The notes under the pieces are model-generated. The model did not search any database and was not told the DNA's origin. It was given only the letters and a program-made list of their open reading frames with translations. A stretch of DNA of 54,453 nucleotides. Source: Macromonas nakdongensis (lineage in GTDB: Bacteria; Pseudomonadota; Gammaproteobacteria; Burkholderiales; Burkholderiaceae_C). The translations under genes were made by a program, and so were the position numbers. The stretch is taken from assembly GCF_002837145.1 (NCBI RefSeq), contig NZ_NWMV01000056.1:712-55164 (forward strand), read 5' to 3'. This document shows positions 1 to 8,798 of the stretch, piece by piece (position 1 is the stretch's first letter; every line of letters begins with the position of its first letter).

Positions 1-108
1 CTGCAGCAGGCGCTGCACCACCTGGGGCAAATCGTCGATGAGCCGGCGCACGAACACCTGGCGCGCCTGGGCCGCCAGGGCGGCGTTCGGGGCGGCAGGC
101 GTGGTCAT
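1..108 (-). CDS. Hypothetical protein, N-terminal 36 residues only
   Basis: The reverse strand has an ATG at 108 and stays open to the window edge, giving 36 residues that begin MTTPAAPNAALAAQARQVF. The gene lies 48 bases downstream of secF on the same strand. The fragment looks like the start of a soluble, helical protein (VRRLIDDLPQVVQRLLQ). It is too short to assign a family. The ribosome binding site is weak, so the start is tentative. Confidence 0.45.
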   Translation of the reverse strand, partial: MTTPAAPNAALAAQARQVFVRRLIDDLPQVVQRLLQ

Positions 109-156
109 GACACCCAGTATGCCAGCGTCTAGACGTCCCAACGGGACCGATGGGGG

Positions 157-1110
157 TCAGACCGCCGCCCCGGCGTTCGGGTCGTCCGGGTCTTCGGCCT
201 TTTTCGGTGTGGCCTTGACCAGGTCTTCGCGGCGGATGCCCAGCCACATGGCCATGCCGGTGGCCACGAACACCGAGGAATAGATGCCGAACAGGATGCC
301 GATGGTCAGCGCCACCGCGAAGTGGTGCAGGGTCGGACCACCGAACAGCAGCATGGACAGCACCATCACCTCGGTCGAGCCGTGGGTGATGATGGTGCGG
401 CTCATGGTGGAGGTGATGGCGCGGTCGATCACCTCGCGCGTGCCCAGCTTGCGCTGGCGCTTGAAGGTCTCGCGGATGCGGTCGAACACCACCACCGATT
501 CGTTGACCGAGTAGCCCAGCACCGCCAGCACCGCGGCCAGCACCGCAAGCGAGAATTCCCACTGGAAAAACGCGAAGAAGCCCAGGATGATGACCACGTC
601 GTGCAGGTTGGCGACGATGGCCGACACGGCGTACTTCCACTCGAAGCGGAACGCCAAGTACACCATGATGCCGCCGACCACCAGGGCCAGGGCCTTGAGG
701 CCGTCAACCACCAGTTCCTGACCGACCTGGGGCCCGACGAACTCGGTGCGGCGCAGTTGCACCGCCGGGTTCTGCGCCTGCAGGGCGGCCATCATGGCTT
801 CGCTTTGCTGGCCCGAGGTCTGGCCCTGAACCAGGGGCAGGCGCATCATCACGTCGCGCGAGGTGCCGAAGTTCTGCACCGGCACGTCGGCGTAGCCCAA
901 CTGGGCCACCACCTGGCGCACCGCAGCCAAGTCGGCCGGCTGTTCGTAGGCCACCTCCATGACCGTGCCGCCGGTGAATTCCACCGACAGGTTCAGCCCG
1001 CGGGTCACCAGGAAAAACACCGCCGCCAGGAAGGTGACGAAGGAAATGACGTTCAGCAGCAGCGCGTGCCGCATGAACGGGATGTCTTTTTTGATGCGGA
1101 AGAATTCCAT
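157..1110 (-). CDS. secF: Protein translocase subunit SecF
   Basis: Inner-membrane partner of SecD. SecDF uses the proton gradient to pull preproteins through SecYEG on the periplasmic side. The 317-residue product begins MEFFRIKKDIPFMRHA, has an N-terminal membrane helix, and carries the SecF signature SVEFTGGTVMEV near residue 43. A periplasmic P4-like domain follows, then a bundle of C-terminal membrane helices with the conserved GYSVNESVVVFDRIRE stretch near residue 200. Length is normal for the family. It starts 15 bases after secD stops, so the two are co-transcribed. The C-terminal tail is acidic and low complexity (KKAEDPDDPNAG). Start and identity are secure. Confidence 0.97.
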   Translation of the reverse strand: MEFFRIKKDIPFMRHALLLNVISFVTFLAAVFFLVTRGLNLSVEFTGGTVMEVAYEQPADLAAVRQVVAQLGYADVPVQNFGTSRDVMMRLPLVQGQTSGQQSEAMMAALQAQNPAVQLRRTEFVGPQVGQELVVDGLKALALVVGGIMVYLAFRFEWKYAVSAIVANLHDVVIILGFFAFFQWEFSLAVLAAVLAVLGYSVNESVVVFDRIRETFKRQRKLGTREVIDRAITSTMSRTIITHGSTEVMVLSMLLFGGPTLHHFAVALTIGILFGIYSSVFVATGMAMWLGIRREDLVKATPKKAEDPDDPNAGAAV

Positions 1111-1125
1111 GGTCGTGCGTCCCGT

Positions 1126-3006
1126 TCAGTCCTTGGCCAGGGTCTTGCTGCCCTCGGACCACACCGTGCCGATGGACACGGACTTGAGCTTCTTCTGGCG
1201 TCCGTACCACAGGTTGACCAGGCCGCGCGAGAAGAACACGGCCGAGAACATGCTGGTCAGGATGCCCAGGCAGTGCACCACCGCGAAGCCGCGCACCGGC
1301 CCGGAACCGAAGGCCAGCAAGGCCACGCCAGCCAGCAGCGAGGTGATGTTGGAGTCCAGGATGGTGCCCCAGGCGTGGTCGTAGCCGGCGTTGATGGCTG
1401 TCTGCGGCGCGGCGCCGTTGCGCAGCTCTTCGCGCACGCGCTCGTTGATGAGCACGTTGGCGTCGATGGCCATGCCCAGCGCCAGCGCCATCGCGGCCAT
1501 GCCGGGCAGGGTCAGGGTGGCCTGCAGCATGGAGAGCACCGCCACCAGCAGCATCAGGTTGAAGCCCAGAGCCAGGCTGGAGAACACCCCGAACATCATG
1601 TAGTAGACGCACATGAAGGCGACCACCACGACGAAGCCCCAGGCCACGCTGTGGAAGCCTTTTTCGATGTTGTCGGCACCCAGGCTGGGGCCGATGGTGC
1701 GCTCTTCCACGATCTCCATCGGCGCGGCCAGGGACCCGGCGCGCAGCAGCAGCGCGGTGTCGTTGGCCTCCACCGTGCTCATGCGGCCCGAAATCTGCAC
1801 CCGGCCACCGCCGATTTCGGTGCGGATGACCGGCGCCGTCACCACCTCGCCCTTGCCTTTTTCAAACAGCAGGATGGCCATGCGCTTGCCCACGTTCTCC
1901 CGCGTCACGTCGCGGAAGATGCGCGCGCCCTTGGCGTCCAGCGTCAGGTGCACGGCCGCCTCCTGGCTTTGGCTGTCGAAGCCGGCCTGGGCATCGGTCA
2001 GGTTTTCGCCGGTCAGCAGCACCTCGCGCTTGACGATGACGGCCTGGCCGTTGCGGTCCAGGTAGCGTTCGGCGCCGAAGGGCACTGGGGCGTTGCCGCG
2101 CTCGGCCGACTGGCCTTCGGGGCTCTCGTCCACCAGGCGCACCTCCAGCGTGGCGGTGCGGCCCAGGATGTCTTTGGCCTTGGCCGTGTCCTGCACGCCG
2201 GGCAGCTGCACCACGATGCGGTCCAGTCCCTGCTGCTGGATCACCGGCTCGGCCACGCCCAGCTCGTTGATGCGGTTGTTCAGCGTGGTGATGTTCTGCT
2301 TGAGCGCCTGTTCCTGGATGCGGCGGGCCGCTTCGGGCTTCAGCGTGGCGGTCAGCTTCAGCTCGGGCGCACCGGCCGGGGCCTCGGTCAGCAGCAGGTC
2401 GGGGAACTGCGCCTCGATCAGGTTGCGGGCGGCGGACTGGGTCTCGGCGTCACGGAAGCGCAGTTCGACCGCCCGCCCTTCGCGGCGGACGCCACCGTGG
2501 CGGATGTTCTTGTCGCGCAGGGCGCCGCGCAGGTCGCTGGCGATGACCTCGGCGCGCTTGTCCAGGGCGCCGGGCATGTCCACCTGCAGCAGGAAGTGCA
2601 CGCCACCGCGCAGGTCCAGGCCCAGGTACATGGGCAGGGCGTGAATGGATTGCAGCCACAGCGGGGTGCGCGGCAGCAGGTTGAGCGCGACCACGTGGCT
2701 CGGGTCGGCCGGGTCGGGGTTGAAGGCGTGGTCGATCGCGTCGCGCGCCCGGATCTGGGTGTCGGTCGATTCGAACCGGGCCTTGACCGACTGGCCATCG
2801 AACTGGACCGCGGCCGGGACGATGTTCTGGGCGGCCAGCGCGGCCTCCACCCGGGTGACGGTGGCGGCATCGAGCTTGACCGTGGCCTTGCCCGAAGACA
2901 CCTGCACCGCCGGCGCCTCGCCGAAGAAGTTGGGCAAGGTGTACAGCGTGGCGATGATCAGGGCGACCAGGATGGTCGCGTACTTCCACAAGGGATAACG
3001 GTTCAT
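1126..3006 (-). CDS. secD: Protein translocase subunit SecD
   Basis: Larger subunit of the SecDF proton-driven export motor. The 626-residue product opens with MNRYPLWKYATILVALIIA, a cytoplasmic start plus first membrane helix. A large periplasmic P1 region follows, including the GLDLRGGVHFLLQVD motif near residue 130 and the head domain. The C-terminal membrane domain carries ALGMAIDANVLINERVREE, the transmembrane segment whose Asp takes part in proton movement. Length is normal for betaproteobacteria. It lies between yajC (94 bases upstream) and secF, as expected for the conserved yajC-secD-secF order. No frameshift or missing domain was seen. Confidence 0.97.
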   Translation of the reverse strand: MNRYPLWKYATILVALIIATLYTLPNFFGEAPAVQVSSGKATVKLDAATVTRVEAALAAQNIVPAAVQFDGQSVKARFESTDTQIRARDAIDHAFNPDPADPSHVVALNLLPRTPLWLQSIHALPMYLGLDLRGGVHFLLQVDMPGALDKRAEVIASDLRGALRDKNIRHGGVRREGRAVELRFRDAETQSAARNLIEAQFPDLLLTEAPAGAPELKLTATLKPEAARRIQEQALKQNITTLNNRINELGVAEPVIQQQGLDRIVVQLPGVQDTAKAKDILGRTATLEVRLVDESPEGQSAERGNAPVPFGAERYLDRNGQAVIVKREVLLTGENLTDAQAGFDSQSQEAAVHLTLDAKGARIFRDVTRENVGKRMAILLFEKGKGEVVTAPVIRTEIGGGRVQISGRMSTVEANDTALLLRAGSLAAPMEIVEERTIGPSLGADNIEKGFHSVAWGFVVVVAFMCVYYMMFGVFSSLALGFNLMLLVAVLSMLQATLTLPGMAAMALALGMAIDANVLINERVREELRNGAAPQTAINAGYDHAWGTILDSNITSLLAGVALLAFGSGPVRGFAVVHCLGILTSMFSAVFFSRGLVNLWYGRQKKLKSVSIGTVWSEGSKTLAKD

Positions 3007-3100
3007 GCGCGAAAGGCTCCGGGAAAAGGCCAGCGGCTTGCAATGGTGTCCGAAGGGCTGGCCATGGGGCCGGCCCTTCGGGGGTGGGGCAGGCCCGGGA

Positions 3101-3421
3101 TTACTTCAGGGTGCCCTTGGGCAGCACCTGGACCACGGCGGTGCGTTGCATCTGGACTTCCACGCCGTCGGCGAGTTCCACGCCGATGTAGGTGTCGCCG
3201 ACCTTGGCCACCTTGCCCAGCAGACCGCCGGCGGTCACCACCTCGTCGCCCTTGCCCAGGGCCTCGATCATGGTCTTGTGCTCTTTCTGGCGCTTCATCT
3301 GCGGGCGGATCATGACGAAGTACAGCACCACGAACATCAGCACCAGCGGCAGCATGCTCATCAGGGTGGAGGTGGTGTCACCAGTGGCGGCGGCTTGGGC
3401 GTAAGCGTTGGAAATGAACAC
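3101..3421 (-). CDS. yajC: Sec translocon accessory protein YajC
   Basis: Small single-pass inner-membrane protein that associates with SecDF. A GTG start at 3421 is chosen because the protein then begins (M)FISNAYAQAAATG as in Burkholderiales YajC, and an AGGA ribosome site lies seven bases upstream. An ATG further upstream (3478) would add 19 atypical residues encoded through a terminator hairpin. The product is 106 residues. Residues 24-43 form the membrane helix (MLPLVLMFVVLYFVMIRPQ), ending in the hallmark IRPQMKRQKEH. A small basic cytoplasmic domain with GDEVVTAGGLLGKV follows. First gene of the yajC-secD-secF set. Confidence 0.93.
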   Translation of the reverse strand: MFISNAYAQAAATGDTTSTLMSMLPLVLMFVVLYFVMIRPQMKRQKEHKTMIEALGKGDEVVTAGGLLGKVAKVGDTYIGVELADGVEVQMQRTAVVQVLPKGTLK

Positions 3422-3441
3422 GTTGAGAATCCTGTGCAAAG

Positions 3442-3473
3442 AAAAAACAAGGCGCCCGCCTGGGTCGGGCGCC
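3442..3473 (-). terminator. Rho-independent terminator in front of yajC
   Basis: On the reverse strand an 8-bp GC stem (GGCGCCCG / CGGGCGCC, 3451-3458 and 3466-3473) with a 7-base loop is followed by TTGTTTTTTC. It should end transcription from the transporter gene that stops at 3518. Its U-tract finishes only about 20 bases before the yajC start codon. Confidence 0.75.
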
Positions 3474-3517
3474 CGCAATCGGCCATTTTAATCGCCCATG
3501 CCGGGTGGGCGCCGGGC

Positions 3518-4501
3518 TCAGTTCGGGTGTCCTTCCACCACGACCTTCACCGGCCGGATGCGCACCGCCCACCACACCCCCGCCACCAGCAGTCCAACGC
3601 CCAACAGGGTCAGCGGGGCCGGCCACGTGCCCCGCCAGACAAAGGCATAGGCCAGCGCGGCCAGCGTCTCGAACACGATGAGCTGCCCGGCCAGGGCCGT
3701 GGGCAGGCGCTGGCTGGCCTCGTTCCAGCACAGGGTGCCGAGCCAGGAGGCGAGCAGACCGATCGCCGCCATCAGGGCGATGAAAAACCCGGCCCGCGGC
3801 CCGAAGGGCATGGGATAGGCTTCGCCCGCCGCCGCCATGCCGCCCCACAGCAAGGCGTAGCCCAGCAGCGCCAGCGGCAGGGTGGCCAGGCCCTGGGCCG
3901 TGGCCCAGGCGCGGGGGCTGCGGTCGGGGTGCGCGCGCAGCCAGTCGGCGTTGCGCAAGGGGTACCAGGTCCAGCAGGCCACGGCCCCCACGGCCAGCGC
4001 CGCCCCCCAGGCGTAGGCGGCCACGTCCGGGTGCTCCTGCCGCAGCAGCTCGGTCAGCTCCACCTGGTTGACCAGGGCGATGCCCAAGCCGATCAGGGCC
4101 AGGGTCGGCGCCAGCCGCCCCCAGGGCAGGTGGCCATCGCGGCGGGCGTTGCGCCGGTTGGCGACGACGGCAATGACCACCGGCAAAGTCCCGATGATGA
4201 CCGTGGACAGCGGCCCGCCGGTGCGCTGGATGGAACTGGCCAAGAGCAGGTAATACATCAGGTTGCCCACGGCTGCGAGCTTGAGCGCCTCGACCCAGTC
4301 AACCCGGCTGAGCTGGCGCAGGCCCTGGCGGTCGAGCCAGCCCAGCGGCAGGCACAACAGGCCAAAGGCCAGGTAACGCGCCACCGACTGCAGCGTGGCC
4401 GGGTACTCGGGCAGCATGAGCGGCGAGACGAACACCAGCCCCCACATCAGCCCCGCGGCCAGGGCAAAGGCCACCCCGGACCAGATCGAGCGCGGACGCA
4501 T
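3518..4501 (-). CDS. DMT (EamA-like) family transporter
   Basis: Predicted inner-membrane exporter or permease of the drug/metabolite transporter superfamily. The 327-residue product is almost entirely hydrophobic, with about ten membrane helices and two internally similar halves. The first helix reads FALAAGLMWGLVFVSPLM, and a glycine/proline-rich RTGGPLSTVIIGTLPVVIAV stretch sits near residue 90. The ATG at 4501 is used; it shares one base with the TGA of the upstream small gene (TTGATG), which indicates translational coupling. A TTG one codon upstream is less likely. Substrate cannot be deduced. A terminator at 3442-3473 separates it from yajC. Confidence 0.8.
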   Translation of the reverse strand: MRPRSIWSGVAFALAAGLMWGLVFVSPLMLPEYPATLQSVARYLAFGLLCLPLGWLDRQGLRQLSRVDWVEALKLAAVGNLMYYLLLASSIQRTGGPLSTVIIGTLPVVIAVVANRRNARRDGHLPWGRLAPTLALIGLGIALVNQVELTELLRQEHPDVAAYAWGAALAVGAVACWTWYPLRNADWLRAHPDRSPRAWATAQGLATLPLALLGYALLWGGMAAAGEAYPMPFGPRAGFFIALMAAIGLLASWLGTLCWNEASQRLPTALAGQLIVFETLAALAYAFVWRGTWPAPLTLLGVGLLVAGVWWAVRIRPVKVVVEGHPN

Positions 4502-4896
4502 CAACGCCGCCCCCGCCGCGGCAGCTCCGGTGCCCCGTCTTCGAGCACCCCCTCACGGAACGCCTCGACAAACGCCGGGGGGCCGCTCAGGGTCAGCGTC
4601 AAGGTGTGGCGGCACTGCGCCGGCCCCTGCGGCCGGACGCTCAGGCCGGTCCCGGCGCGCTCCAGCGCCAGCGCTTGCACGGTTTCCTCCTGGCCGTCCA
4701 GCTGGCAGTCCCAGTCGCCACCCTCGTCCAGCGGTGCCGGCCCGCCAGGGAACGCGCGCTGCGCCCAGTCCAGCACCTGGACCACCTCGGCCTGCAAGTC
4801 GGGCCAATGGGCCGGGCCGACCGTGGCCATGGCCTCGAAGGTGCCGTGGCCGTCGGTGTCTTCGCTGTGGTCGAAATCGAGGAATCGCAAACGCAT
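4501..4896 (-). CDS. Conserved hypothetical protein, 131 residues
   Basis: An ATG at 4896 gives a product starting MRLRFLDFDHSEDTDGHGTF. It is a small, soluble, acidic protein with no signal peptide or membrane helix. The middle contains WDCQLDGQEETVQALALE, and the C-terminus is basic (PRRGRR). No family was recognised. It stops at 4501, overlapping the transporter start by one base, so the two probably form a short operon. It lies 65 bases downstream of the large oxidoreductase on the same strand and may be part of that transcript. Confidence 0.65.
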   Translation of the reverse strand: MRLRFLDFDHSEDTDGHGTFEAMATVGPAHWPDLQAEVVQVLDWAQRAFPGGPAPLDEGGDWDCQLDGQEETVQALALERAGTGLSVRPQGPAQCRHTLTLTLSGPPAFVEAFREGVLEDGAPELPRRGRR

Positions 4897-4961
4897 GGGA
4901 CTTCCAGCAACAAGGGCAAACCCGGGATTGTGGACGAGATCCACGCCCCCAGGCCGCGCAC

Positions 4962-7900
4962 TCAGGCGCGCTGGCGCTGGGCCTGCCCTTGCGACGGAGC
5001 GCCCTCGGGCGCGGCGCGCCAGGCGGCCAGCAGACCGCCCCAGCGGGTTCGGGCCGCGGCGAGGTGACGCGCCTTCACATGGCCAAAGCCCTTGACCTGC
5101 TCCGGCCAGGCCGCGATCTGCAGGGCCAGGGCGTGCCGGTCCGGGCTCAGACCGGTCAGCACCTCTTCCAGGGTGTCCAGGTATTCGCCAATCAGGGCGC
5201 GTTCGCTGCGCCGCTCCTCGGTCCGGCCGAAAGGGTCGAAGGCGGTGCCGCGCAGGCCCTTGAGGCGCGCCAGCACCCCAAACGCCTTCAGCATCCACGG
5301 GCCATACGTCTGCTTGACCAGCTCCCCCCGGTCGTTGTGCCGGGCCAGCAGGGGTGGCGCCAGGTGGAAGCGCAGGGTCACGTCCCCCTCGAACTGCTCG
5401 GCCAGCCGCCTCGCGAAGCCGCCGTCGGTGTAGAGCCGGGCCACCTCATACTCGTCCTTGTAGGCCATGAGCTTGAACAGGTGGCGCGCCACGGCCTCGG
5501 CCAGGGCGGTCTTGCCCGCACCCAGGGCCGCGGCTTCGGCCTGCTGCACGCGGCGCACAAAGGCCTCGTAGCGCTGGGCATAGGCGGCGTTCTGGTAAGC
5601 GGTGAGGAATTCCACGCGGCGGCGCAGCAGGGTATCCAGCGTCTCGCGCGGCTTGAAGGCCACCACCTGTGCCGGCGACAGCAAGGCCCTGACCCGGCCC
5701 CAATCGTGCGCGGCCTGGCGCCCCCACTCGAAGGCGTTCTGGTTCTGCGCCACGGCCACCTCGTTCAGCTCCATGGCCCGCAGCAGCGATTCGCGACGCA
5801 GCGGAATCCAGCCCTTCTGCCACGCGTACCCCAGGATCACGGGGTTAACGAACAGGCTGTCGCCCAACAGCCGGGTGGCGACAGCGTCGGCGTCGAACAC
5901 GCCCAGGGCCTCGGCCCCCACCGCCTGCGCCAGCGTGGCCAGACACTGCTCGGCCGGGTTCTGCCAGGCGCCGTTGGTCACGAACGCCGCCGTGGGCGCG
6001 GCGTGGCTGTTCAGGGCCACACGGCTGCGCCCGGGCTGCAGGCGCAGCACGGTTTCCTTGCCGGCGCTGACGATGGGGTCGCAGCCCAGCACCAAGTCGG
6101 CCCCTGCCATGCCGACGCGGGTGGTGCGGATGTCGTCCTGGCGTTCGGCGATGAGCACGTGGCTCCAGGTGGCGCCGCCTTTCTGCGCCAGACCGGCGGC
6201 GTCCTGGGTGACGATGCCCTTGCCCTCCAGGTGCGTGGCCACGCCCAGCAACTGCCCCACGGTGATGACGCCGGTCCCGCCCACGCCCGCCACCACGATG
6301 CCGTAGGGCGACGCGGCCGACGGCAGGCGCGGCTCGGGCAGATCGCCCAGCGAGCCCACCGGCGGCACCGCACGCCCGGCCGATTTTTTCAGCTTGCCGC
6401 CTTCCACGGTGACGAAGCTGGGGCAGAACCCTTTGGTGCAGGAAAAATCCTTGTTGCAGCTGCTCTGGTTGATGGTGCGCTTGCGGCCGAATTCGGTCTC
6501 CAGCGGCTCCACGCTCAGGCAGTTGCTCTGCACGCCGCAGTCGCCGCAGCCCTCGCACACCGCCTCGTTGATGACGACGCGCCGGGCCGGGTCCACCAGG
6601 GTGCCGCGCTTGCGGCGGCGGCGCTTTTCGGTGGCGCAGGTCTGGTCGTAGATGATGACGGTGGTGCCGGAGATCTCGCGGAACTCGCGCTGCACGCGGT
6701 CCAACGCGTCGCGGTGCTCCACCGCGATGCCGTCGGGCAACTGGAGCATGACCCCGCCCACGGTGGTGTGGTGGGCGCCCCGGTACTTCTCGGGCTCGTC
6801 GGTGACGACGGTGATGCGCCCCACCCCCTCGGCGCGCAGGCTGTGCGCGATCTGCAGCACGCTGTGGCCCTCGGGCCGCTCGCCCACGGGCTGGCCGCCG
6901 GTCATGGCCACCGCGTCGTTGTACAGCAGTTTGTAGGTGATGTTGACGCCCGCGGCGATGCTCTGGCGGATGGCCAGCAGCCCGCTGTGGAAGTAGGTGC
7001 CGTCGCCCAGGTTGGCGAAGATGTGCCGCTCGTGGCTGAAGGGCTGCTGGCCGACCCAGGGCACGCCCTCGCCACCCATCTGGGTGAAACCTTCGGTGGC
7101 GCGGTCCATCCAGATCGTCATGAAATGGCAGCCGATACCGGCCATGGCGCGCGAGCCCTCGGGCACCCGGGTGCTGGTGTTGTGCGGGCAGCCCGAGCAG
7201 AACCAGGGCTGGCGCTCGCCCACCGGGGTGTGCGCCTGCAGCACCTGCATCGAACGCTCCTTGGCGTCCAGGATGGCCAGTTGCGCCGCGACGCGCGCGG
7301 CGATGTCGCTGCCCTCGGGCAGCAGGCCTCGTTTGGCCAGTCGCCGCGCCAGCGCCCGCGCGATGATCGCCGGCGACAGATCGGCGTTGGCGCGCAGCAG
7401 CGTGTGGGCGCTGGGGTTGGGCATGGACCACTCGCCGCCGCTGTGGTCGCCGCCCACCTCGTCGAACTTGCCCAGCACGTCGGGGCGCACGTCTGAACGC
7501 CAGTTGTACAACTCCTCCTTGAGCTGGTATTCGATGACCTGGCGCTTTTCCTCCACCACCAAAATTTCGCGCAGCCCGGTGGCGAACTCGCGCGTGGTCT
7601 GCGCCTCCAGCGGCCACACCACCGCCACCTTGTGCAGGCGGATGCCGAGCTGGCGGCAGGTGGCGTCGTCCAGCCCCAGGTCGGCCAGGGCCTGGCGCGT
7701 GTCGTTGTAGGCCTTGCCGCTGGCGATGATGCCGTAGCGGTCGTTTGGCCCCTCGATCACGTTGTGGTTCAGCCGGTTGGCGCGCACGTAGGCCAGGGCG
7801 GCGTACCACTTGTGGTCCATCAGCCGCGCCTCCTGCTCCAGCGCGGTGTCGGGCCAGCGGATGTGCAGTCCCCCTGGCGGCATGTCGAATTCGGGGAGCA

Positions 7901-8600
7901 CGATCTGCACGCGCCCGGGGTCGATCTCGGCGGTGGCGCTGGACTCGACGATCTCCTGGATGGTCTTCATGCCGGCCCAGACGCCGGCAAAGCGGCTCAT
8001 GGCCCAGGCGTGCAGACCGAGGTCGAGGATCTCCTGCACGCTGGCCGGGAAAAACACCGGCAAGCCACAGGCCTTGAAGATGTGGTCGCTCTGGTGCGCG
8101 GCGGTGGAGCTTTTGGCCACGTGGTCATCGCCCGCCACGGCGATCACCCCGCCCCAGGGCGTGGTGCCGGCCATGTTGGCGTGCTTGAACACATCGGAAC
8201 AGCGGTCCACGCCCGGACCCTTGCCGTACCAGAGGCCGAACACCCCGTCGAATTTCTGGGAGCCGGCCGGGGCAAAGCCCAGCTGCTGCGTGCCCCACAG
8301 GGCGGTGGCGGCCAGCTCCTCGTTCACGCCGGGCTGGAACACGATGTGCTGTGCCTGCAGGTGCGCCCGCGCCTTCCACAGCGCCTGGTCGTAGCCGCCC
8401 AGCGGCGAACCGCGGTAGCCGCTGATGAAGCCCGCCGTGTTCTTGCCCACCTGGGCGTCGCGCTGGCGCTGCAGCATGGGCAACTTCACCAAGGCCTGCA
8501 CGCCGCTCATGAAGGCGCGGCCGTGGTCCAGGGTGTATTTGTCGTCGAGCGTGACGGTCTCGAGCGCGCGGCGCACGTGCTCGGGCAGGGGGGCGTTCAT
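4962..8600 (-). CDS. Indolepyruvate ferredoxin oxidoreductase, fused alpha/beta type
   Basis: Thiamine-diphosphate enzyme that oxidatively decarboxylates aryl- or branched-chain 2-oxoacids, made by amino-acid transamination, to acyl-CoA and passes electrons to ferredoxin. The 1212-residue product starts at ATG 8600 (MNAPLPEHVRRALETV), with AGGAGA six bases upstream. In order it has an N-terminal pyrimidine-binding region (GYRGSPLGGYD near 55), a thiamine-diphosphate region (NLGDGTYFHSG near 530), a cysteine-rich iron-sulfur segment (CEGCGDCGVQSNC near 680, CNKDFSCTKGFC near 715) and an IorB-like gamma domain (GVGGTGVITVGQLLG near 770). This is the long fused form common in proteobacteria. A divergent Lrp/AsnC regulator sits 198 bases away, the usual partner for amino-acid catabolism. 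Exact substrate is inferred. Confidence 0.9.
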   Translation of the reverse strand: MNAPLPEHVRRALETVTLDDKYTLDHGRAFMSGVQALVKLPMLQRQRDAQVGKNTAGFISGYRGSPLGGYDQALWKARAHLQAQHIVFQPGVNEELAATALWGTQQLGFAPAGSQKFDGVFGLWYGKGPGVDRCSDVFKHANMAGTTPWGGVIAVAGDDHVAKSSTAAHQSDHIFKACGLPVFFPASVQEILDLGLHAWAMSRFAGVWAGMKTIQEIVESSATAEIDPGRVQIVLPEFDMPPGGLHIRWPDTALEQEARLMDHKWYAALAYVRANRLNHNVIEGPNDRYGIIASGKAYNDTRQALADLGLDDATCRQLGIRLHKVAVVWPLEAQTTREFATGLREILVVEEKRQVIEYQLKEELYNWRSDVRPDVLGKFDEVGGDHSGGEWSMPNPSAHTLLRANADLSPAIIARALARRLAKRGLLPEGSDIAARVAAQLAILDAKERSMQVLQAHTPVGERQPWFCSGCPHNTSTRVPEGSRAMAGIGCHFMTIWMDRATEGFTQMGGEGVPWVGQQPFSHERHIFANLGDGTYFHSGLLAIRQSIAAGVNITYKLLYNDAVAMTGGQPVGERPEGHSVLQIAHSLRAEGVGRITVVTDEPEKYRGAHHTTVGGVMLQLPDGIAVEHRDALDRVQREFREISGTTVIIYDQTCATEKRRRRKRGTLVDPARRVVINEAVCEGCGDCGVQSNCLSVEPLETEFGRKRTINQSSCNKDFSCTKGFCPSFVTVEGGKLKKSAGRAVPPVGSLGDLPEPRLPSAASPYGIVVAGVGGTGVITVGQLLGVATHLEGKGIVTQDAAGLAQKGGATWSHVLIAERQDDIRTTRVGMAGADLVLGCDPIVSAGKETVLRLQPGRSRVALNSHAAPTAAFVTNGAWQNPAEQCLATLAQAVGAEALGVFDADAVATRLLGDSLFVNPVILGYAWQKGWIPLRRESLLRAMELNEVAVAQNQNAFEWGRQAAHDWGRVRALLSPAQVVAFKPRETLDTLLRRRVEFLTAYQNAAYAQRYEAFVRRVQQAEAAALGAGKTALAEAVARHLFKLMAYKDEYEVARLYTDGGFARRLAEQFEGDVTLRFHLAPPLLARHNDRGELVKQTYGPWMLKAFGVLARLKGLRGTAFDPFGRTEERRSERALIGEYLDTLEEVLTGLSPDRHALALQIAAWPEQVKGFGHVKARHLAAARTRWGGLLAAWRAAPEGAPSQGQAQRQRA

Positions 8601-8768
8601 GTCTGTCTCCTGTGGTTGTGACCGGCCGGGTGGGCCGGGAGGTGGGGTCCTGGCCGCGGGCCAGCCCCGGTCCGGCGGCGGGATCGCCAACGCCGGACGC
8701 GTGTCGGCACAGTGTAGACCCAGGAGCCGGGAATGTCTTTGCTTTTGCTGCCGCTTAAAACCACAAAA

Positions 8769-8785
8769 AAGAAAGATCCTTTCTT
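8769..8785. promoter_or_regulatory. Candidate Lrp/AsnC operator palindrome
   Basis: A perfect inverted repeat AAGAAAG-ATC-CTTTCTT stands in an A/T-rich patch 13 bases before the start of the Lrp-type regulator, in the 198-base region shared with the divergent oxidoreductase. Lrp-family proteins bind such A/T-rich dyads and often repress themselves. The role is inferred from position. No clear sigma-70 boxes were seen elsewhere in this spacer. Confidence 0.45.
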
Positions 8786-8798
8786 AAAATTGCCCAAC

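Noticed and set aside
322-3315. Very long open frame on the plus strand opposite secD/secF (about 1000 codons)
   Set aside because: It is a high-GC shadow: His/Gln/Arg/Gly-rich with no domain, opposite well-identified genes. Similar long shadows opposite the oxidoreductase, adhesins and transporter were dropped for the same reason.
3422-3478. Longer YajC from ATG 3478
   Set aside because: The extra 19 residues come from the terminator sequence and are unlike YajC N-termini; GTG 3421 has a proper ribosome site.
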